A stretch of DNA of 64,000 nucleotides from assembly GCF_000143415.4 (NCBI RefSeq), contig NW_003314344.1, positions 70,336-134,335 on the forward strand. Reading direction: 5' to 3'. A program made the position numbers and the translations under genes. Shown here in pieces: positions 23,941 through 36,497 of this stretch. The notes under the pieces are model-generated. The model worked only from the letters and a program-made list of their open reading frames with translations. It was not told where the DNA came from and ran no database searches. Each line of letters begins with the position of its first letter. Within the stretch, counting starts at the first letter, position 1. This DNA comes from Selaginella moellendorffii (Eukaryota > Streptophyta > Lycopodiopsida > Selaginellales > Selaginellaceae).

Positions 23941-24930
23941 CTAGGTAGGTTTTGAGTTCATGAGCTCACAAGTTGAGCTTATGAGCTGAGCTTACGACTT
24001 CTTAAACACAAGAAAAACATTGGTTCATCTTGAACCAGCATTTTTCATTTTTCAAATTTTGATTTACTCTATATTTCTAAGTAAATTCAACCAATAAAAT
24101 ACAAATATAAATATACATCCGAACACTAAAAGCAATCAAAAAACATTTCTCAAGCTCTGCAACTGTAAAGTTTGCTTAATGGATATGATGGTTGATCTTA
24201 GGATCTTGGTTTAATTCCTGCATAAAAATGTAATAGATGTGCTTGCAAGCTAAATATACCTTTCCCTTGTTCTCCCTCTGTGTAAAATCTGGACAGGTAC
24301 AGGATGGATTTTTGTAGATTCTGACAGTGTAGCTTGTACCTTTTGATGACTCAGTCACAATAACAAACTCCTCAGCTACCTCCTCCACTACATGTTCCTT
24401 AGTTCTTCTCTAATGCTATGGAACAAAATGGTAGTCAAACTTTGAATGGTGACAGTTGGAAGGAATGATATTGGGCCTATCAAATATTTGTCGACACTTC
24501 ATACAGGTTGTCCTCATGTTCCCAAGTGGTTCATAACTTAATTCCATAGGAGTTCCAGCAACAACTTCCTTCACCATCTTAGACATTAACCCTACTACTA
24601 GTCTTGTCCTTCTATCAACTTACTCTCCAAGCCTATCTATGTTTGGACCTGTTCTAGAAAACCTTACTTCTATGCAGCCAAAGCTTTTGATAATTGCTCA
24701 AGAGATCTAATAAGGTTAAAGAGTGTAGCTTCATAAAGGGACATTTTTCCTTTCCCTACTTTAGAAGCTCTCCAACTCCAATTTTTGCTCTCAGAGAGAT
24801 TAATTGTTAGTGTAAGTGCAATATCATCAACTGGTTGATCTTAGGGAAAATGCAACATTTGAATGTGACCAAAAAGAAAATGAAAGAAAGCTTACATTGA
24901 GAATATAATAAGGGGTTTTAAATGTATAGT
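23941..24930 (-). pseudogene. SWIM zinc-finger transposase remnant (MULE-type), best-preserved copy
   Basis: The left edge (about 23950-24000) carries TTGAGTTCATGAGCTCAC and similar runs, like the terminal inverted repeat of the MULE at 53975. On the minus strand, 24388-24176 encodes a SWIM domain: SCTCPDF, then CKHIYYIF. Just upstream (about 24420-24580) another frame encodes CMKCRQIF followed by NCHHSKFDYHF, a possible second zinc-binding knuckle. A further block, SKNWSWRASKVGKGKM, lies near 24770. Frames are broken by stops. Copies at 403-1430 and 54679-55330 keep the same motif order, so this is one transposase family in three stages of decay. Confidence 0.6.
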
Positions 24931-25227
24931 AGGGATAGTGGTTGGAATGCATGTCTGACCATTTGAAACATTAGTTTAGCTTCTGCTGAGCTGTGTCACT
25001 TCTTGTTCTGTGTTCAGCTTCGATCTAAGCTTAAGCTCCATGCTGTTCTAGTTGGTGGGGTACCCTCCTCCTTGCATTTGGTATGCCAAAATTATGCCAG
25101 ACATTGTCTGACACCATTTTACGTGCAGATGCCGGATATAGGGAGCTGATGCTTGTGGGATTGTACTGGACCCTTGTTTTATAGTGCAACGGGCTTGGAG
25201 TTCGGCTCCAAATTCAGGTGCGCTACA
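24931..25227 (+). repeat. Diverged family A LTR 3' part
   Basis: From a run like ATGTATAGTAGGGATAGTG through AGTTGGTGGGGTACCC to GCGCTACA at 25227, this follows the second half of a family A LTR with many substitutions and gaps. It is clearly older than the other copies. The following 100 bp is AT-rich and not recognised. Confidence 0.6.
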
Positions 25228-25329
25228 TCTGTGAACTCGTTTTTGCTGTCAGATTATAGCAATGTATCCACCATATAGTCCTTTAGTACAAATTGTTGAA
25301 CATATGTTAGAGTTGTAACACTTTTCTTC

Positions 25330-25690
25330 CTAGCCTCTATAGTATTTTTTTGGAGTTGTTTCCTTGGCGGTGGTCTAGATTCGAGTATGCATTGACGAGG
25401 ACGTTGATCTTCCCTAGGGGGGGAGAGTGTTGCGAATGTGACTTTGGGTATAGAAAGTTACCTATCAACTAGTCCTTACGGACACTCTTTCCTTACTGCT
25501 ATGATGGCAAGAGGTCAATATTGTTAGACCCTTTATTAGTCCCTCTTGTACTAATGGAGTTAACTAGGCATTTTGAGTGTATTTAGACCAAATGAGCATA
25601 AGAACAGAATTCCTACATGTCATTAGCTAGGCATACTTGCTCTGTGGTTGTGTCTCGCACTGGCTAGTGACAAAAACCCTTGCATATTGA
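25330..25690 (+). mobile_element. Family A 3' internal end, polypurine tract and truncated LTR
   Basis: 25330-25427 is the terminal internal segment (TTGTTTCCTTGGCGG to TAGGGGGGGAGAG). The LTR starts TGTTGCGAATG at 25428 and is cut near 25690, where inverted family A internal sequence begins. Together with the LTR at 20060 it brackets the gene 3' fragment and the SWIM remnant in the same orientation. Confidence 0.75.
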
Positions 25691-28600
25691 GGGTCACCAA
25701 TCACTAACTTTTCCTCTTATACAGTTAGCATAGTCTACAACTAAATCACTTTTCAAGGAAAAGCTCAAAGCTCAACTTCTACTAAACAATCTCGTCTAAA
25801 ACACAATTAACTCAACTTGCCACTAAGTTCGTTTGAACGTCAACGTAATTGCTAACTAGCAATTGCACGAATGCCAATAACACAAAGCCATAGCCAAATC
25901 ATCAACACTATCTTCATCGAGACTAATAAAACTCAAAATCAATCTTACAGAAAGACATCTCATCCCACTTGAATCTCAACATCAATAATATTAATGACAA
26001 CGCATCACTTCAATGCCACTAACACCTTAGAAAAGCTAATAAAAAGCAAGAGTGAATCATCACTCAAAACTCCCTAGCAACTAAGCTAATCAAAGTCCAA
26101 ATACCTTAATCAGTATCCGACACTAATCCTCCAACAATACTCAGTTTCGGATAACACATCATCAAGGAGTGATTCACCACATTCAAGACTCTATGAAATC
26201 CAATACCACAGACTAAACGTATTCAAATGATATCGACAGAGGTAGAGTCGATATGCCAACATGGAAAACCATTTAAGTTTAACAACACGATCCTCTGCAA
26301 AACCATCCGGTAAAGCAAGCTCATCACTGCCAAATCATCATCGAGTGAAGTAAGTGTCATTAGTCCTTGACGAAGTCTACCAGCAATCATTAGTTGCCAA
26401 ACAACTAACAATCACTCTTTCAATTTGCCTTCACAAGACCCAAACACTAAACTCACGTCATTGAGTCATATACTTGTCCAATGCGAACATAATACCCCAA
26501 GTATGAGACATAGGTTCATGGATAAGTATGAACTAAATGACCACTCGAATCCAACTCAACCGCAATAAGCTCACTAATTTGTCTAGCTAATAGCTCTGAG
26601 CATGCCTTGAAGAGGCTAGCTATGCATGATCAACACTCAGCCGAAACTATAATGAAGACCATAAGATGGACACATATTGGTACACAACCTCCTCATAGAC
26701 AAAGCTATAGTACGGGTATTAACATCTCAACCTTAAACAACTAAGTTGGACATCACCATCCTCAGCTAAGGTGCAGAGCCACTAAAACCAAGTCAAGATC
26801 AGTGAGAGCTCACTACTCTCATAAAGTCAATGAAATGCAAGGTGCAACCTGCCACCAAGCACAACGCTACAGAAGAAAAGCACAAGGGTCACCTTTCTAG
26901 AACACTTTTCTACACCAACTCCAGACTCTATCCAACTCAATTGCTTTAACCCCAAAAGTCAGCATCCCTTTCGGGTTACATCATACAAACCACCTATTAA
27001 AATCTAAGTTAACCAAGGTCAACTTTAACCCCTTCACTAGTTTGCATTGGCTTACGAAAACGGAATGGTTTTCGAACAAAGTGATCAACAGATCAACCAT
27101 TGGATAAGTCTAAGAAAATTTGTAGAAAATTTTCTATCCTAGACAAAGAATGACTCTCAGTCCAAGAATGCAAACTTTCAAGACTCATCCAACTTCCTCT
27201 TACAAACAACTTCACATAGGTTCACCTCAACATAAATTCTCATGATCCAACAATATGCTTAAGCATCGAACATCTTTTGCCCATTTTTCCAATATCCAAC
27301 ACCGACATCCACAAAATGCAAAATGAAAATCCAAGGCTTGATCACGAAGACCACATCTTCGGATATCCATATTGCACTAACACTCTTCTTCAATCACCCT
27401 CAAGATCCAATGTGAAGCCAAAACACTAACAAAAAAAAATGACATGGAAAATCAAGGTCTAAGGAGAACTCCTCATCACTCGAAATAACAATACCACTTC
27501 CACTAACACAAGTGCTAGCAATGTCAATGCTTCAAACCTCACACTTTTTCCATCTAACAATTTACTCCAAGTGCTATGGATTTACTGACAAGCTATAGCA
27601 AATGAATGTTACAACTTTTTTCCAACACCTTATGGGCAACCTGTAAGCAACCAAAGAGAATGACTTGAGAGGCGATCCGTTGGGGTTCAAATATAAAGGA
27701 AAAGGGCCCATGAATAAGAGTGCACCCTCTTTTCCAATCGGTTAAAGGTCTTGGGATAGTTGGAGTTAAACGTCCTTGGGTTTGAATAGTACTGGGCTAG
27801 GTGACCTCTCGGGAAGTCCAAATTCAAGAGCTTACACAACCCGTCAAAAACCAAAGTACCAACTTATGCTTAGCATAATGGATCACCATTGAGAACTTTA
27901 GTCAAAGCTACTTCAATGCTACTATTTGCAAGTAGACTAGTTTCTCCATCAACCACTTTAGGGTTGATCATCTTTTAACCAAGCAACTTCGTAAACACAT
28001 TGCTCATTATCATATGGATATGATATGAAAATCACAATGACTTAATCATCAATTAAGCAACACTACGACTAACACCCATGTCATTACTTCAAAGGTTCAT
28101 GTGAGTATCAAGTGTCAACTCGACTCGACAAAATGCAACATAAATGCCATACTCCACCGATAGAGATTTATAACACCCAACACCACTTAACTTTTGTTCA
28201 CAACACAGACAAGCTCATGCCACTCTCTTTCCGACCAAACTCAAAACTAATCCAACACCAAGCTACTCAAGGAGCAATTGCAAGGTTTTCTGGAAAAGAA
28301 TTAAGCATTGTAACTCAAGTCTTCCAATAGCAAGCATAGACAAAATGGTTTAGCGCTCCACTGCTATCCATCCCATAACTCACCACTTGTAAGACCATCA
28401 TTTCCAACATGCATCAAAGTAGGGACTCTTGATTGCATATTGTGAACACGAGCAATGAGTCACACCTCGTTGCAAATCATCTCTCCAAAAAGAGAATATG
28501 ATTTACGTGTTTGATCCTTCGTCCCTGATGACTCTCTTTTCGGTCTCATCTTTGACTAAACCTCAAGCTTGCATTCGCACTGCCTTCAGTACAATCCAAG

Positions 28601-29135
28601 AAAAGTTTATGAGAGAGCACAGCAATGACTACCTGAACCAATAGACTAATCCCTACAGTCTTGGTTGATTTACTTGTAATCATGCCTAAGAAGGATTCAC
28701 TAGTGCTGTGCTAAATAGCTACGGACCAGCCTATTTGCCACTCTTTGCAAACCCAGGGAAGATTTATTTTTACCTATGGTACAAGGAACAACTCATGGAA
28801 CCATTTGAATAACTCATGGAACCACCGATAGGCAACATTTATCCTGCCAACTCAAAATGTAACCTCGAGTTGCTAATATGCCACACTCATGAGCCCAAGC
28901 GTAAACTCATGCAAAATGGTACAACTCAATCCCTTACATCCATCTTATAAGCCCAAGAGCAAGCTCATACAATATAAAAAGGTAACTAAACTCTATACCC
29001 AAGGAACGAATGTGAAACCTTTGCACCCAAACGTATACCCACTTAGATCATCGTTTTCATCTCTGCGCATGCAACGAGACTAGTTGCCCAATCTCATTGG
29101 ATAGTACTCGCTGAGATATAGTCTCTGATACCAAA
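25691..29135 (-). mobile_element. Family A internal region, minus orientation
   Basis: Non-coding, colinear with about 12700-15755, and ending at the primer-binding site next to the LTR at 29136. The part from 27365 rightwards belongs to the palindrome; 25691-27364 lies in its spacer. It contains the G1-derived insert at 27641-27838. No protein-coding signal. Confidence 0.75.
27641..27838. repeat. G1 gag-region fragment embedded in family A
   Basis: About 200 bp matching 19605-19795 (for example GTTCAAATATAAAGG followed by AAAGGGCCCAT) interrupts family A exactly where the left-arm copy near 22460 is continuous. No LTR or tail is attached, so it looks like a templated filler or ectopic recombination product rather than a transposition. 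Confidence 0.65.
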
Positions 29136-30282
29136 TGTAGCACATGTGGTTTTTACCCTTTATTCTATGGTGCTTTACTATAGGATAACACCACGAAGCG
29201 AAACCTAAACCCTCTTTGTGCCATGTGGTAGATGCCACGTGTCACATGCCACGTGTCCATAGAACAGTGGTGTGGAACCCAAGGTTTAGGGCCTTGGGCC
29301 ACTGAACAAAGGAACGGTGCCAAACTCCCAAGCATGGAGCCAAGGAGTGACAGAACCAGACCACGGAGCAACTCCCGACCATACAGCCCAAGGAGCGAAG
29401 GGACAGGAGCCCAGAGCGACTTGGAACAATCCTAGAGCAACCAGCATCCCAATGCCAGGACCAACACACAAAACGGAGCCAAACGGAGTTTGGCGCTATT
29501 TCGGCATACGAGTGGCCTAACACGAGGATATGGGTACCCCACCAACTAACATGGTATGGAACTTGGGCTTAGACCCAAGCCGGATGCAGAACAAGAACAG
29601 GCATGCAAGTGGGAGCTAGACTATGCCTCAGGTTAGTCGGCCATGCCCGACCTACCCACTATCCTTACTATACATTTGGAACCCCTCATAGGCCCCCCCC
29701 CCCTTGAGGAACACATGCTTTGGGCTTTCACCTCAAGCCTCCTTTAGTACTAGGAGTTAGTCTTTGGGACAAGCTCAAAACTTACTAAATATAAAATGTC
29801 TTTAGATTGCGAATTTAGACATGGGACGAACACCATTGTGTTCAAACCGATCTCTACATTCCGTAAATATGCCAAATGAGCAAGTCTGAACACTTTCCAT
29901 AAATAGCATTTAAGATTGAAATGAGACTAACACAAAGGGCATGATAGCGAGGGTGTTTGGCAGACACGGTAAGCTATCATCCAACAATATTGAAGGATTA
30001 ATCTCAATACGTGAGGGTTTTTGTCACTAGCCAGTGCAAGACATAACAAGACGGGAACTCCTTACTGGGCTAAGTATGCTTAGCTAATAGCACGTAGGAA
30101 TTCCGTCCTTATGCTCGTCCAATCTAAGTACACTCGAAATGCTCAGTTAACTCCATTAGCACAAGAGGGGCTAATAAAGGGTCTAGCAATACTGACCTCC
30201 TTCCATCATGGCAGTAAGGTAAGAGTGTCTGTAAGGACTGGCCGACAGGTAACTTTCGATACCTGAAGTCACATTCATGACA
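29136..30282 (-). repeat. Family A LTR (palindrome right inner arm)
   Basis: A 1.147-kb mirror copy of 20060-21168, followed on the minus strand by a primer-binding site. Short internal ORFs differ from the left copy by only about one residue in 67. Confidence 0.9.
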
Positions 30283-31660
30283 GGTAGAGTGCTCAAGAGT
30301 CTGTCCCCGACTACATCACTAGGTTTCAAGCATAGTAGAAGTAGTGTTGGGATTACAGAGTAGTCCAAGATGAGCAGCAAGGGATCATGTTATTTGCAGT
30401 AGGTCTATGTGGGAAATTGCAGTAGAAAATTCTCAAGAAGACATTCAAGTCTTGCCATGAGGTATTTTTATTTGCTAGGAAGCTAGACAGTGAGTTGTTT
30501 GTTGACCTAGGGATTTCCAAAATTGATTTTGACCAAGCCATTTGTAAGCTCTTGAATTTGGAGCTCCCAAAACGTCACCCAACCCAATACTATTTAAACT
30601 TAAGGACACTTAACCCCAAATATCCCAAAACCCTTAACCAATTGGAAAAAGGGGTGCATTTTTGTTAATGGGCCCTTTCCCTTTATATTTGAACCCTATG
30701 GATCGTCTCTCGAGTCGTTCCCTTTGGTTGCTTACATTATCACCCCATTGGAGTCACCTTATGCAACTATTCACTTGTTGCCACCAAAGCTCGTTGCAGT
30801 TGAGCACATACCTCTGGCTATCGAAAACTTTGCCAATAAGATATGGCAGATAAAAGAGATCACTCTTCAATAGTAGTCACACCATGACAAAGAACTCTGG
30901 GAGCTTGTGGACTCTAGGAAAGAGGTTGCAACAACTCGGGAATGCCAATTCAAGTCTTATTAGTGCACTCACTATGAGATGTACACACACAACACACAGT
31001 GTTACTTCAAGCTTCATCCACTTTCTCAATGTGTCCAATAGCATCCCTTTGGTGAAAACTTCACACCATTTCATGGTCCAAAGACATACTAGGAGCAATT
31101 GGAGTAACAAGTGATTGAAGTAGCCCCTTCATCAAGCAAAGGCAAACCACCAGGCTCATCAGTCAACATGATTTTGGTGGATCCCCCAACATTGGTTGCG
31201 AGTGAATCTCTATTTACACCAAATCTAGTGATACAGCATATTCATGTTTCGTAAGTAGTTTGTTGACACTCTTGTCACCTTTTTGCTCTATGAAATATTG
31301 TGCCTCACCCCTAGCTTTGACCAGTGTTTAGAGGAATTTGCATGGTCAGGAACACCATAGAGCACTCTTAGCATAGCCCCTCAAGAGGTGCACATTGTTG
31401 ATATGATGAAATATGGTGGAGATCCTAGTCCATTCTTTATCCTGGTGCAAATTGGTATTTCCTCTTGCAAGATGGATGCTTTGGTTGACTCTAGTTCAAG
31501 GAGCAACATCATCTCTCTCAAAGCTGCTCTCTCAATAAAGCTACAGATCACTAAAAGCTCCTCCATCATTCTTAAGACCATTCATCTTTACCAACCTCAC
31601 TTCCAAATCTAAAGAACTGCCAGAGAGCATGTTTTTGAGCAACCTTCCCTTTGTTTTCTT
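30283..31660 (+). pseudogene. G1 Ty3/gypsy gag-protease remnant, right arm
   Basis: Plus-strand mirror of 18691-20059. A gag-like VPDYITRFQ motif lies at about 30300, immediately after the family A LTR, so the 5' end of G1 is missing. The protease-like block 31388-31612 has DALVDSSSRSN in place of the usual D-S/T-G-A. Stops and frameshifts are frequent. Confidence 0.6.
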
Positions 31661-32988
31661 TTTTTACTAGTGTGTCCACTCTGGATGCTAGTGTTACAAT
31701 CAGTCATGACTAGACCTTTAAGATTGTTGCCCGAGCTAAGGGGTTCTTATTGTTGAACATCTTGCCATAGTGGGCCTTTCAAATCTCTACTAGAGTACAT
31801 CCCAAAGAGTTCTTGATGGAGATGTGTGAGGTGAGTGCATGTTCAATTGAGTTGGTCAAAGTGGGGGTGTTCGTTGTGCTTCCATTTCCAAGTGTTTGGA
31901 CATTATGTCTTCCCATGGAGGAAGCCACCCCAAAGTGTAGATTCGTAGGTGACATTTGCACCTCCTTGCAAGGTTTTCTTGAGGATTGCCATGGCTCCCT
32001 CCCAGACTTTTTCTATTGCCAAGCATTCCCATAGTATATATCACTGAGTCTCTTTTGCTCCACAGACATTGCATGCTGTGTTCAAGAGGTGGATTGCCCT
32101 GAGAGAGGGGAGTCATTCTTGTTGGGCTAGCCACATAAAATAGTGATTTTTGGCAGACCAATAGCCTCTCCAAATCTTGTTCACATACTGTGAGTGGTTC
32201 CAGAGGAGGACCTACTAGGCTTTTGCTTTTTGGATAAAAGTGGAATGAACCAAGTAGCGAATCATTTGTCAGCCAAGCTTGGTCTCATATTGAAAGAACC
32301 CCTTGCACGTGTCCTTCCATTCCCACTCTACCAGGTCCTATTGTAGTTCACTCAGGGTTTAGTGGTAGAACCAATAGAGTTTGGCGTACTATCAAAATGG
32401 AATAATTGGGTCTATGCATGCTGTTTCTTCTCCATCTAGATGACAAGGATAGGCTGGGCAGCAGTCATGTCTGGGAGATCCTCATATTTTGAGGTGATGA
32501 TGGGAAGGAGTCATCCCACATGTTCCACCTCAAAGATCAGGCCAAAGGTCCTGCCTAGGAGTGTACAGATGATAATGTCGTTTAGCTTCCACCATTGATG
32601 AGCTAATATGTCAGTTATCTGTAGTGTCTCAAGGAATGCCTGTCAGGCTTTGTGGAAGGCAGTTTAGAATTTTTGCATCCTATGTTCTAATACGTCCAAG
32701 CCATAGAAGGCTTTGATCCAATTGCAGTTATTAGCCATCTGATGCTCTTGGATCATGTGTGCATACTTGCTTTGTGTAGGTCCCTATAGGTTTGGTCCAA
32801 GCCTCGATCTTCCATTTCACTGAGCATTTTTCCCTCGACCTGGAAACACTTGCTGAGGAAGATTGGTTGTCGGTCCAATTGTTTCTTGGTCTGCGGCTGT
32901 TTGCATTATAACTTGGACTTGAGTTGGTACTAGACCTTGAAAAGCTTCCTCATGAAGGTGTTGGTGCCTAGCATTTTGAGTTTAGCAT
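31661..32988 (-). mobile_element. LINE fragment with zf-RVT-like domain, right arm
   Basis: Inverted mirror of 17354-18690. The zinc-binding CNVCGAKETQ...WECLA block lies at about 31990-32090 on the minus strand. Both arms carry the same insertion at the same place, so the LINE entered G1 before the palindrome formed. Confidence 0.55.
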
Positions 32989-33767
32989 TTGAGAACATCC
33001 ATTGTTTGTTTGGTGCCCAATCCTATCATGTGCATTCTTGGCAATGCGATTGACATTCTTGAAGACAAGTTAGACAGCTCTGGACATCTCTCAACCTCAC
33101 TTTCTTTATTTGAGAGTAAGGCCGAGCCTCTAGCAAAGCCCTCTTTATTTGACAGTAGGGCTTATATGGCATCAACTTCCATAGCTAGCATTTTGGAGTG
33201 TTTTCTGATTGAGGATGGGCTTCTAGACTTGTTTCTTGCTAGAGACCAACTCTCTCTCATAGAGCTTGATGACAAAGTCACTCCAGACTCAACTTTAGTG
33301 GAGAATGTTCCTTCACTAGTAGAATACTTAGCTTTAGTTCTTGCAAGTCAAGAAAGAATGCTATTGTCAAATTCAAGGCCTTTATCTCTTGCTCTCTCTA
33401 CTTTTGATGCTCTGAGCATGCAATTTCCAATAAAGATGAGCTTGCTGGATATGGTGTCCCTAATATCTTTATTTGAGGATGACGACACTCCTATGACTAC
33501 AGCCTATTTCAATGGTGCTTTTTGCCCCAAAAACCAGCTTGCTAGTATGGGTGTTTGGATGATTGATTTTGTTGAGAACAAAGTAGCTGACCTCTCTATC
33601 ATTTTGCTAATGACATCAGCTAATGAAGTGGAGTACTCGGCAACTATCAACACTATGAAGTTGGTAGTAGATCTCAAGTTTAGGCCAGCCACTTTTATTA
33701 GAGATGTGCAACTCATTATACACTAACTTACTGGAGAATACCAGATCCACAAAAAGAACCTAAAAAA
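32989..33767 (+). pseudogene. G1 ORF: unknown block plus archaeal-type RNase H-like domain
   Basis: The longest uninterrupted G1 stretch (245 codons, 32989-33726). Residues 1-165 are the unknown GNAIDIL...LELDDK-type block. Residues about 168-245 align by eye with the archaeal-type RNase H (aRH) of Tat/Ogre-like elements: TTAYFNGAF (family D-G), NEVEYSATI (family N-x-A-E-Y-x-A-L-I), RDVQLII (family D-S-Q-L-V), then HLTGEYQIHK in the next codons after one stop. The first catalytic Asp is Asn. The aRH-like domain lies before RT here, whereas in Tat elements it normally follows RT-RNase H. The TRIM interrupts its end. Confidence 0.6.
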
Positions 33768-34132
33768 TGTTAGGCACCAAGTCAGGATAATAGGATAAAG
33801 AAAGGGCCCTACAATCAAGTGATCACCACTTTAACTAGTTAGCTTAGGGTGTAAGGGATAGGATCCTAACATTGGTATTGATGAGTGGGGCAAGAATATT
33901 CTAAAGGAATATTCAACATGGATTTAGAGGGAGAACTAAGGTTTAGTAGACCCTAAAAGAAGGACCATAATGACCGAAGGGTGGCTTAAGTATGATCACA
34001 GACAATCATTCTCTAACAAGGGGAGGATTGTTAGGCACTAGATCAGGATAATAGCATAAAGAAAGGGCCCTACAATCAAATGATTACCCCTTTAACCAGT
34101 TGGGTTAGGATGTAAGGGATAGGATCCTAACA
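33768..34132 (+). mobile_element. TRIM element, right-arm copy
   Basis: 104-bp LTRs at 33768-33871 and 34029-34132 (TGTTAGGCAC...CCTAACA). The primer-binding-site side is shortened (TTGGTATTGATG). The polypurine tract ACAAGGGGAGGA sits just before 34029. Flanks are A-rich (CTAAAAAA before, AAAGAGC after), so a 5-bp duplication of As is possible but not provable. Confidence 0.9.
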
Positions 34133-35640
34133 AAAGAGCTATAGCAGCATGCAATTAATATAAAGAATAAGTCTCTCATATTTCTTTTTGAAGTGTTCCT
34201 CATGACAAAAACTTTTGGGTAGACAGATTTACGAGGCTGAGAGAGATGAGCCCTTTAAGCCCAAGGTTACTCCAAACTCCAAGGTTTGTGCTATTTTCCT
34301 CAGTGATGACAAAAATCAAGTCTTCATCACCACATCACTTACTTTAATAAATGCAGCAAAGATCTTGGATCTCCTTCACTATTTCAAGGACTTGTTTGCT
34401 TGGGACTACAGCCAGCTTCCAGGAGTCCCTATGAACACAATTATGCATAGCATTGCGCTTTCTAAGTCAGCAAAACCAATTTGTCAAAAGATGAAACATT
34501 TCAACCTAGCAGCTCATTTGGAAATGAAGTCAGAGATTAAAAGACTTCTTGCAGCCAACTTTATTTACCCTTTGGAGAAATCCAAGTGGGTGGCCAACCT
34601 CATCCCTACAAGCAAGGCAAATGGAAAACTCTACCTCTATATTGACTTTTGAGATTTGAACAAGGCAACTATAAAAGATCACTCCTAATGTCATTTATCA
34701 ATGCGATTGTGGATGAGATGGCTAAACACCGTTACTACTCTTTCATGGATAGTTTTTCAAGGTATAACCAGACCTTCATTCATCCTCACCATCAAGATCT
34801 TATAACCTTTCGGACACCTTAGGGTATCTTGTTCTACCATTTGGGTTATATAATGCTAGAGTTACTTTTCAACACTTTATGACTCATGCCTTTCTTGACT
34901 TGATTGGAGAGGCCTTCAGGGTGTACATGGATGATTTGTGCATGGCCTTTAACTCTTTCAATAGCCACCTTTTGCATTGCACTTGGAACAAATTTTCACT
35001 TGTTGACAATACAAGTTTTATTTGGACCTAGCAAAGTGTAAATTTGGGATGACTGAAAGCCAGTTGCTAGGCTTTAATGTCTCACAAGATGGGATCAAGC
35101 CCTAGACAGCCAAGGCTTATGAGATTTTGGATTAGCTCCTGCCAACCAACTTAAAGCAGCTTTGTGGCTTTATCAGGAAAATGGGTTTCTTTTGCCATTT
35201 CCTCCACAAATATGCTACATATTCACAGCCTTTGATAACTCTGCTGCAACACAACATTACATTTGTATGCGGTGAGAGCCATCAATAAGTCTTTGATTTG
35301 CTGAAGTAGTCACTACACACAGCCCTAGTTCTCTAGTCACTAGAGTGAACACTTCCTTTTGAGATTTACATCACGACTGGAGCACAGGTTTTTGGAGTAT
35401 GCCTTTGCCAGCATTTAGACCCTAGCAAGCCACCACATACAACATACTTGCCTCACATTTGTTCAAGAAGATTGAGAATAACTATGTGGATGGATGCGGA
35501 AAAAGAAGCAATAGCTATTGTTTACACCTTGGAGTGATTTTGTCACTTTCTTAATGGAGCTTATATCCATTTTCATGTCTATTTTAATGTGTTAACCTTT
35601 CTTTTACAGTGACCAGTTCTAGGAAGGCCATGCTAGATCA
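34133..35640 (+). pseudogene. G1 RT-RNase H remnant, right arm
   Basis: Mirror of 7400-8835. The open block 34215-34652 carries the RT N-terminus (DLFAWDYSQLPG, KSKWVANLIP). YMDD is readable at about 34924-34935, GFNVSQDGIKP at about 35070, and an RNase H end with AEKEAIAIVYTLE at about 35500. A stop replaces the residue after LYIDF, and several frame changes follow. The integrase and 3' LTR are missing; the element ends in the 5' flank of the gene fragment. Confidence 0.8.
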
Positions 35641-36497
35641 CTTTGTCCACCACTCAGAGGAGTGAGCTCCGAGAACTTGGGGATTGCAAAGATGAATCAA
35701 GCAAAGTAGGTGTTTGTGTCCTTGTAGTATACATATGCAAATATGGAAATCTTTTTTTGGATTGCTTGTCTTGCATGAAGCTTCTTGAGTCCCCCACTGG
35801 AATATCCTATTTTGGAATGTGGCAATCCAAGAGTTTTTCACACGCGGTGAAAGCATGTAATGGATCCGAGCAAATTCTTGGTTGCTAAAGTTACCTCCTT
35901 TGTGGTCCCAACAACTTTATAGGACATTGTAGCCTACCTAGATTCAAGCAAGTTCCAGTAGGTTCCTCATCAGCTCAACAAAAGGCATTGAAGATCCAAG
36001 CATAGGGATTTTGCCTTCATGAAGAAGAATGTGGATGGAAAAGTAATGTGCTGATCTTCTGTCACCAGCCAGAGAGTTTGGCCTTAGATCAATTGATGGT
36101 TTCATCTCATCAAGCTTGTAGAGTTCTTCATTTCCAGGGATCCCCATACTTGAGAGATGCATATCACAGTCTATGTATCCCAGCTCTGCCTTGGAGCAAA
36201 CCAGGTTTCAAGTGCCTGGTTGATGGTGCTGTTTATATGCCCATTGTGGAGATGGTGACCATGTATACCATGTATACTGCAGTATCCATATGTGGAATAA
36301 TCCACACAGTGCAGAGTCTCTACTTTGAGTGGCCTCTTCAGTCTTGGAAACCAAACTGTAGCAGTCGTGGCCATCATACCACCCGCGTTGAGCCAATCAA
36401 GCTACTTTGTCTTTTCCGTGCCATATACAGTACGGAAGAGTTTGTTTCCGTACATGAGTGTTCTAGGGCAAAAGGGTTTACCCTAATTTTCTAAGTC
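35641..36497 (+). other. 5' flank of the gene fragment, right arm
   Basis: Mirror of 6470-7326, with the same CCAAT motif at 36393-36397 and the same unrecognised ORFs (35643-35888; 36048-36494). As far as I compared, the two arms are identical here, so a promoter, if real, has been duplicated with the truncated gene. Confidence 0.5.

Noticed and set aside
36048-36494. 148-codon ORF directly upstream of the MsrB-like start (also 6473-6919)
   Set aside because: No recognisable domain, overlaps other open frames on both strands, and lies in the expected promoter and leader. Conservation between arms only reflects recent duplication.
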